Part shown: positions 57,510 to 64,000 of the stretch, piece by piece
Layout: each line of letters opens with the position of its first letter
How positions within the stretch are numbered: the first letter of the stretch is position 1
NCBI GenBank assembly: GCA_032821775.1
Contig: JAVLRN010000009.1
Location: 62,001-126,000 of the forward strand
Reading direction: 5' to 3'
Source: Sanguinoderma infundibulare
Taxonomy: Eukaryota; Basidiomycota; Agaricomycetes; Polyporales; Polyporaceae
Length of the DNA: 64,000 nt
Made by a program: the position numbers and the translations under genes
Notes under the pieces: model-generated
What the model saw: only the letters and a program-made list of their open reading frames with translations
What the model was told of the DNA's origin: nothing
Database searches by the model: none

Positions 57510-59260
57510 ATTATAGGGCTGTCAAGTTAATACAGCATAAGAATGTCCCGGACCAACTCGAACCTACACCTCGCGTGCATATCACGCTGGCACATCCTGT
57601 TCTGTCCCAGCATCAGGCCGCGGCAGAGTCCCCTCATCATCAGCGGCAGTCGAACCCCCGACCTCCCCCGTCTCGACCAAGTCCTACCATATCTGCACTG
57701 TCAGTCCATCACCGCACCGACCTTCGCGAACGTCTCCCCGATTCCCTGCACGAGCACCTCGTCGTCGAAGCCCTTGATCGCAGGCGGCCTCCCGCGCTCG
57801 CCCTCCCAGCCCACGAACACCCTCTTCGCTCGTCCAGACCCAAATGCAGCCTCGGCCGCTTCCTGGGACGCTCTCTCCCCGTCTGCATGTGCATCGGCCC
57901 CGGTGTCGATGCATGTCCGTCTGCCAGCGCACCATCGGAAAGACTTGTTGCGGAGACGAGCCACGCTGCGAGGGCTTGTAGCAGACGCGTCTGGAGGAGG
58001 AGGAACACTGGGTCGCGCGGCTGGAGCGTGCGGTCGACGGCCGCGCAGAGGCGCGCTTCCTCGTCGGGGCCGCAGGGATGCGCGTCGTCGGTGCAGGCGC
58101 GGTGGACGCGCACGACTACGTCTGCGAGGTTGACGACCTTTGTGTCTTCCGCGCCGGGCTCCTCGTCAGCAGAGGACTTGAGCAGCGTCCAGATGCTCCC
58201 CATGAAGCCCGGAAGGCCGTCTTCGGTTGGCGCGGGCTGAGGGTGCGGAGCGGTGGATTGGGGAGGGAGGCGGACCAGAGAGCGGAGGCACGCTGCGATG
58301 ACGAGGGCTTGGAGGTAGTTCTGCGCGGCGATCAGTGCGGGAGTCGTCACGAAGAAGGGAGGCGGGAGCGTGTTCGGCGAGGTTTCAACAAGATCTGGCT
58401 CTTCTTGAGGTGGGTTGGACGCTTCGGTGCCGGGGACGCGAATAGTGGGGAGAGGACAAGCAACGGCGGAGCTCGTTCCGAGTGCTTGGACAAGTCGGTA
58501 TGTCCAGCGACGATGGGGAGGATCCGGGGAAAGCAGAGACGTCCAATCCGTCCAACCAGGCCTTCCATGCTGGTTCGACGCGACTGTGTGGCCACAGTTG
58601 CAGGACAAGGGACTTCTCACCGGGAATAGCTTGCTGGGCGATCATGGCCTTGAGATCCTTTTCTTCGATTGTTCTCCGGGAGAAGAGGCTCCAGTGCAGA
58701 AAATAGGGCTTCATACAGTCGTCTAAACCGTGGTAGGTGTTGTCTGCAGAAGGACTTGATAGCGACTCCAGTGCCCATATCCGAGCCGGAGGTAGAGCCG
58801 GAATGCGCGACATTTAGAGGAACACACCTCTTTCCAGAACGCACTATGAGCCATATCCTTCACGCGCTCCTCAAACTCGGCTTGTCTTTCGTCCTGCGGA
58901 ATCCGGATGCGAGCCCGTCCGCAGCGCGGCCATCATAGAAAGCAGAGATTTACCAGGAGGGAGGACGCGTTGCGGATATGCAGCTAGCAGATGGACAAAG
59001 CACATTCGGTTCAGAGTCTGCACAAGTTCGATAGGAAGAATAGTCGGCATTGTGGTAGACACGGGGAGCGGCGGGAAGAGGCGTTGTTGGACGATAAGCT
59101 GCGAGCCTTGACGGACGTGCTTCTTCAGGTCCTGTGAGGATGTTCGTGGTATCGGCTGCGGGTAGGTATCGTCTACACGTGTGTTGACGTGAGGGATATC
59201 GCGAGTGGTTGGACAAGACGCGGAGCAGCTCGAGCTGGTGCGCAGATTGAATCAGATTAC
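57510..59260 (-). pseudogene. Inverted, broken copy of the TCP11-family gene
   Basis: On the minus strand the sequence follows the gene at 42574-44758 from about the DTLIDDTH region, through LPIELVQTLNRMCFVHLLAA and YRLVQALGTSSAVACPLPTI, to RPRKRPRLHLGLDE, and continues into the parent's 3' flank near 57530. An internal segment of about 275 nt of the parent (around 43380-43655) is missing near 58670, joining LLPEN to EEKDLKAM. The frame is then lost after HLGLDE. It is a dead duplicate in opposite orientation to the parent, 13 kb away. Confidence 0.85.
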
Positions 59261-59285
59261 CATTACGACATATAACTCTCAGTTT

Positions 59286-59345
59286 AAATTCCCTCCCCGC
59301 CCGCATCCACCACTCGTCACCTAGAATCCTGTAGACAAAGCTGAG
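59286..59345 (+). repeat. Copy of the TCP11 leader in the opposite sense to the pseudogene
   Basis: GCATCCACCACTCGTCACCT and the following AGAATCCTGTAGAC..GCTGAGCAGCT match the sequence just upstream of the parent gene (about 42495-42555) in the same plus-strand direction, with about 90 percent identity by eye, although the neighbouring pseudogene body is inverted. Confidence 0.75.
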
Positions 59346-59349
59346 CAGC

Positions 59350-60359
59350 TATAATCAAGTACTGCCCAGGGTTGCGTTAGAACACCGGCGGTAAGTAAGA
59401 CCTACGTTTGCAGATGGATACGCTTATGACGAACTTCGATCGTCAGTTATCTCCCTGTGTCAATCAAACACTGCCGTCATCTTAGGTTTGGAACAAGCCG
59501 CCATCTCCGCTCCGTTGAATGCATGTCATTCATCGGTCAAGGACTGAAACGCTTCTTTTGCTGCCGCAGCCAGAGAAGAGGGTACATGGTGCCCTGAGCT
59601 TTACATCGAGCTCCTATTGTACAGCACCAATTCGGAAATCGAGGAATGCATACCGAGCACGACGCGTCGGAAGCATTCGCGAAATAGTACGTGGATGGGA
59701 GAGACTGGGAACAGGCTGATTCACAACATCGCAGGAAATTTCAATGTCTCGCAAACGTATGCATCATTGCACGTCGACACACCGTCGCCGTCCTCTGGAG
59801 AGTCTCGTTGAGGTCGTTCGCGCTCGCATCTGGAGGCTCGCGCGACGCGCGGTCCATCCTTCCCCTCCTCATCCTTCTCCGCTTCCTCGTCTGTCTCCGC
59901 ATCTGCCTCGCGTCCGTCGGCCACCTCCGCATCCTCTTCCGGTCGACCTGCGCGCCCGTCCTCGGCACCGGCATAAAGCACGGAGGCGGTGCTCCGACTG
60001 TCTGGTCCAGTCCACGCGCCGTCGCAGTCAGCCCCTGCGACCTGTCCTACTCCATCTCTCGAATCTCTCGATATGAGCGAATGAGACGGTGTGACAGCAG
60101 GCCCTCTGGAAGGAAGCTTGTTCAGGTCGGCTAGACAGGCGACGTCGATGAGAGCCCCAGACGCTCCGGTGCCCTGGCCTCCAGTCCCTAGCGGCGCGTC
60201 GCGCCGACCGCGCTGGGCGGTCCATCGGGGGTGTCCAACTTCTCCATTCCATTCGGGTGTCCGACCGCCAGATCGGGTTCGCGTCGACGTCGTCGGTGCG
60301 ACGCCTCGCTGGGAACTGGGGCCAAGGCACCGGAGCTGCCATCACCGGAGCCTCTGCAG
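59350..60359. other. Region between the TCP11 pseudogene and module D
   Basis: About 1 kb without a supported gene. TATGACGAACTT near 59425 resembles the module 3' flank after copy A (52280) and may be a scrap of a module. The open frames around 59690-60130 are unsupported. Confidence 0.4.
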
Positions 60360-60498
60360 CTCTCTCATATACCGGGCCTGGACAGGCAGCATTACTGTAC
60401 ACTTTGGGGACAACTAATGGTGCATCGATCGCGATCAGTATCAAGCTCGATCGGTCGATCAAGCTGTCTCAGTAAACCGAACACTGGCTCAGGCGACA

Positions 60499-60615
60499 AT
60501 GTCCTACCGAATAAAGAGCGTCGTCGTAACCTCGCTCGCAAACGTGTTGATAGCGCTGGTGGACGGTGATGGTGTTGCGACTGTGTTGCAAGCAATCATC
60601 GGAGGGATTGTGGCG
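60499..60615 (+). CDS. Possible exon of a module companion gene (hydrophobic)
   Basis: An ATG at 60499 opens 39 codons reading MSYRIKSVVVTSLANVLIAL, then VDGDGVATVLQAIIGGIVA, ending at a GTGAGT donor (60616). A later open segment (about 60800-60965) reads MSTVTPGGRPGFGF then VRRRRGAMAGGAG. A hydrophobic helix followed by a four-Arg run would suit a single-pass membrane protein, but no acceptor could be fixed, and the equivalent frames in A, B, C and E contain indels. It may be a real gene in D only, or a decayed one. Confidence 0.3.
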
Positions 60616-61242
60616 GTGAGTACTTGAGCACCGACGCATCCCCTGCGGCGTGGCCATGTTCACGCTGGAGCCCTTCCCACAACGACTCGGAGCAGGTCCT
60701 CCTCGCTGTCTTCAACGCACTCACCTGGGGTGCGTGCTCCGGACCTGGGAAAGCCCTGTCAGTGGGAGGGACAGGTGCTGTCGCCGGCACGTCGGATTCG
60801 TTAGGCATGTCTACCGTCACCCCGGGTGGACGACCGGGATTTGGGTTTGTACGGAGGAGACGGGGTGCCATGGCCGGCGGGGCTGGCACACGTCCGGTCG
60901 AAAGCGCGAGGACGCATCGATGGTACGGGCGCCACGAGGAGTCTCAGTGCCAGCATATGCAGTAACAGGTGGCCCCATGGTTGGCGCGGCGTGCTGAAGA
61001 ATCCGTGCCGGCACGACGGATCGCTGTTTGCCAGTCGTCGACATTGGATGGGAAGTCGGGCAAGCGTGTCATAAGACTTGGAAGAGAATGGCTTGGGCAA
61101 TGGAATGGCAGCTAAGGCCGGCATTCATCGGTCAAGTTGTGGCATCCCTTTGTCATTTCTAGTCAGACCAATGACCGGCGTTGTACCTAGTCCAGAAGCG
61201 TGCGAGGAGTCAAATATTACGAATTCATATCACAAATCCAGA

Positions 61243-61321
61243 CCAGAAGGCGATGGCCTGGCGTCTCGCGTGCACTTATAATCTGCAGCGCAGAGAGGGA
61301 GGTGGGCATACACACCACACC
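61243..61321 (+). promoter_or_regulatory. Conserved core promoter of module D gene
   Basis: Nearly identical to the block before copy A: GGCCTGGCGTCTCGCGTGCA, TTATAAT (61276-61282), CTGCAGCGCAGAGAGGGAGG and the CACACCACACC leader directly before the ATG at 61322. Confidence 0.7.
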
Positions 61322-62015
61322 ATGCGTTTCTCTGCAATCCTCTCTTCGCTCGTTGCCCTCGCCAGCGTATGCTCTGCAACGGAGCAGCAGCATGTTATGC
61401 GGGGTGGCCCTGCGCCTCCCAAGTTCGAGACCATCTTTCGCGGCACTCTCACCATTGGTCCACGGTACAGTCTGGATGGACCGATGGGCGAGCACATCTA
61501 CATTCCTATCACTGGGTAAGTCCCTTCGCTCTCTCAGTCCATGAGCGTGATGCGACTTACAGGCATCGTGTGTGCGGATACCAGTGGAAATTTAACCGAT
61601 CCTTGGGGGAAGCTGGTCGGGACCTTCCTGCCGGGCGATGGCAGTGTCATCGAGACCCCGTATGGGGTGCACTATACGGAGGCAACGCTCCCCGTCATGT
61701 GGGAGGCCGACAAGAAACTTGCGGTACTTACGGGCCTCGGTGTTGAGTAAGTGTAGCAATCATTGCTGCGAAGGAACCCGGACCATTGGTTGACTTTGCT
61801 ATTATGTACCTAGACTGCAGGACACATTCGATTTCGACTACATGTAAGTCCGTGTTACGCTTTTCTCAGGTCGAGGCAGCTTACCTTGCAACGGATACAG
61901 CCGTCTGGAGACCGACTCGCCGAAGTACGAGTCGTTGAACGGCCGTTTCTTGATCTCCCGTGTCACTAAGGGCGATAATGGCTCTGACGACTTTACTCTT
62001 TTTGGCATGATATAA
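61322..62015 (+). CDS. Small secreted DUF3237-like protein, copy D
   Basis: Four exons (61322-61515, 61585-61746, 61814-61843, 61901-62015), all junctions phase 2, give 166 residues. Signal peptide MRFSAILSSLVALASVCSA, then PKFETIFRGTLTIGPRYSLD, ITGGNLTDPWGKLVGTFLPG, WEADKKLAVLTGLGVE, RLETDSPKYESLNGRFLISR and the ending FTLFGMI. Exons 1 and 3 match copy A in length; exon 4 is one codon shorter. The late ETDxxxYxxLN motif supports a DUF3237-like fold. Intact and probably expressed from the conserved promoter. Confidence 0.85.
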
Positions 62016-62330
62016 CTACGTGGATCAGTACGCTGTACACTTAGTAGGGTGGACCCAAGAGAATAGAGTACCATGTACGCGGGGAGAGTCCAAGGCGAAG
62101 TCTACGTCTGCTTATGCGTTCAACGCGGGTGAAAGGATCAATGCTTACAGCAACTATGTCGATTGCCGCATGTGCCTTTGGGTAGTTTCGCGTACCGTAT
62201 GAATTGCAGCAGACTCCGAACCCTCCGAGTGTTGGCTGCGAAGGCTGTCAGATTTGCCGGTGAACGTTAACTATGTGGAATGATAAACAGAGGACATCCG
62301 AAAACTCACGCGACATCTCTCAACCCTTCG

Positions 62331-64000
62331 AAGGTATATATACCTTGTATACCCCGGCCTCTGGGTTGCAGGTGTAAAGGGAAGACAGACACTTGATGTT
62401 GGCTGGATGCAGATGGTGGCTCGGGCGACGACGAATCTTGTATGGTCACGTAAACTGATTGTCTCGCATTACGTAAATCCCTCTCAACACTAGTAGCGCC
62501 AGTCAGCAACGAGCTCTTTCCCTTCTCACCATCGCCTGGACTTACAAGCGCATATGGTACTAGTACTAGTCCTCTGGTAAGCTTGAACGCCTATCCGTCA
62601 TGCATGTTTACGTAGTTGCATTCTACAGGTACATCACTACGGTGTGATGGTATCGTGCCGACCCCGGGCGACGCGCTCTTTTGACGGCGACTGCTGGCTC
62701 AGGGACAGAGCACCTGCGGGCATTGAATATCATATTGAATCAGCAAAAACTTCCACGGCGCCATCTCCTTCATGAAGCAGAGCGCCAATGGCTAGGATGA
62801 TCTTCGCTATGCAAGCTCACCGATTTTGAATAGGCCAAGGTCAGTTGAAGCCGGGCGACTGAGACCGCTGCCTGGGCTCGTTGTGCTTCGATTGTGCTTG
62901 GATATTCGACTTTTACTGACGTCCTCCACATCGGCCATTCGCAGCGTGGACAGGATACTGCGAATAACGTGACGAAGTCCTCGGACGGCGCACGTGGACT
63001 TGCAAGCCGCCTTCCGGGGTGAATGGCAGCGGATCGGTAAAAGGCGAGTACTTATAGTAATGCTGGTGTAAATGGTGCGCCAATTGCGACTGTCAAGCTC
63101 GACCGATCGATCAAGCTGACCTCTCGAGAGCAACAGGTCCCGTGTAGTCATATCTCCCCTCTCGAATTGATGACGCTGAACTGGGTGGCAACTCTGGCAA
63201 TCATCGGCCGCAGAGGGATTGCGGCGGTGAGCCGCAATGCATTGCCTGCGACGGGGTCTCTGGGCGGCCACTGTGTTCATGCTCGACCACGGTCGACGGC
63301 CGGTGGACAGAAGCCGGTGCATTTGCTCCCGAGTCCCAGGTAGTACGAAGTAATTGACGAACTGGAAACTGGCTCGGAAGACGTCCTCCTCCGAGTCGCC
63401 ATCTTGAACGCACTCCCTTAGTCCGGCGGGCCTGGGAGAGGCCTGCCAGCGGGAGGGACAGATGCTGTCACAGGCACGTCGGATACGTTGCACATGTCTA
63501 CCGCCACGACTGGTGGTCGGCCGCGGATTGGGTTTAGGCGGAGGAGACGAGGTGCCATGGCCAGTGCTGGCACGCCGCATACACGTATCGCGTCAAGTGT
63601 GACGGGAGGGCAGATGGGGGTGGATATTGCGGGTGCTGGATTGGAAGCAGGGGTAGGAGGCTGCCATATCGCACGGATCGATGGGAGGAGGTCTACAACA
63701 AGGAGTAGCCGAGAGGTCAGTGCCGGCATATATACGGGAAGTACAGGAGGAGGCCCTGTGGTTGGCGCCGCGTGCTGGACAATCGGTTTCAGGGTGACGG
63801 ATTCCGGTGGGAAGTCGGGCGCAAGACTTGAAAGGGAGGGACTTTGGCGGTGTGTATGACGGGATCGCATCGAAGGACGGCATTCCTCCGCGTTGTGGCT
63901 TCCTTTGGGCATTTGTGGGCTGCCGATCGCTCGTGACCGCCGTCGTGCCGCGTCCAAGAGTCCTTGGCGAAATCGCAATGTCTCGACAGACGAAGTCCGG
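62331..64000 (+). repeat. Array module E, cut by the window end
   Basis: It begins with GGTATATATACCTTG, then after a diverged stretch the AAGCTCGACCGATCGATCAA block (about 63100), GGATTGCGGCGG, and the GACGAGGTGCCATGGCCAGT block (about 63545). From 63830 to the end it follows the stretch that lies about 100-250 nt before the gene starts in A and D, so the gene itself would lie just past 64000. Confidence 0.7.

Larger units (their letters stand above)
60360..62330 (+). repeat. Array module D
   Basis: A complete unit beginning CATATACCGGGCCTGGACAG, with the GCTCGATCGGTCGATCAAGC block, the companion frame, the GGTGCCATGGCCGGCGGG block near 60860, the promoter, the intact gene and the 3' flank. 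It is nearest to module A in its promoter and upstream block. Confidence 0.8.

Noticed and set aside
57482..58629. Long plus-strand frames of 180-250 codons over the TCP11 pseudogene
   Set aside because: They are antisense shadows of the decayed minus-strand copy; the same antisense frames exist over the intact parent.

Overview
The window looks like nuclear DNA from a basidiomycete (Agaricomycete) fungus. Genes are cut by many short GT-AG introns of about 45-75 nt, coding sequence is GC-rich, and the gene set is eukaryotic: a MIA40 oxidoreductase, a BOS1 SNARE, a P5B ATPase, a velvet regulator, a NIPA transporter and a CBM1-bearing acetyl xylan esterase of the kind wood and litter decayers secrete. 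I saw no prokaryotic or phage-like features and no CRISPR. Exon boundaries were worked out by hand from splice sites and reading phase, so end exons and untranslated regions are the least certain parts.

Positions 1-23500 are a housekeeping block, mostly on the minus strand: a Sec7/PH ArfGEF-like protein (377-5739), MIA40 (7757-8643), a metallo-beta-lactamase-fold protein (8905-10406), a Ser/Thr-rich single-pass membrane protein (11098-12252), a YPK9/ATP13A2-type P5B ATPase (12930-18149), BOS1 (18479-19516), a METTL21/RKM5-like methyltransferase (plus, 19805-21053) and RRP17/NOL12 (21185-22084). Positions 23556-44758 hold an OPT oligopeptide transporter, a secreted proline-repeat protein, DCC1, a DUF262 protein head-to-head with a NIPA transporter, a velvet-domain regulator, a CE1 esterase and a TCP11/SOK1-family gene.

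From about 44.8 kb the character changes. Apart from an intact GT61 glycosyltransferase (47303-49731) and an unnamed two-exon gene (56330-57127), the last 19 kb is accessory and rearranged. It holds two decayed copies of the TCP11 gene, a degenerate tRNA-Gly-like element, an orphan terminal exon, and an array of about 1.7-2 kb modules (A, B, C, D, E). Each module carries a conserved upstream block. Modules A, B and D carry an intact four-exon gene for a small secreted protein resembling DUF3237, C is truncated, and E runs off the window end just before its gene should start. A 5.5 kb stretch containing the inverted TCP11 pseudogene splits the array between C and D. This lineage-specific secreted-protein array is the best candidate for something undescribed.

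Other notable points are an ArfGEF whose Sec7 domain has lost the catalytic glutamic finger, two unusually long introns with 7-nt and 16-nt micro-exons in the adjacent DUF262 and NIPA genes, two probable GC-AG introns, and a 15-block polyproline secreted protein with REAEA-type linkers.
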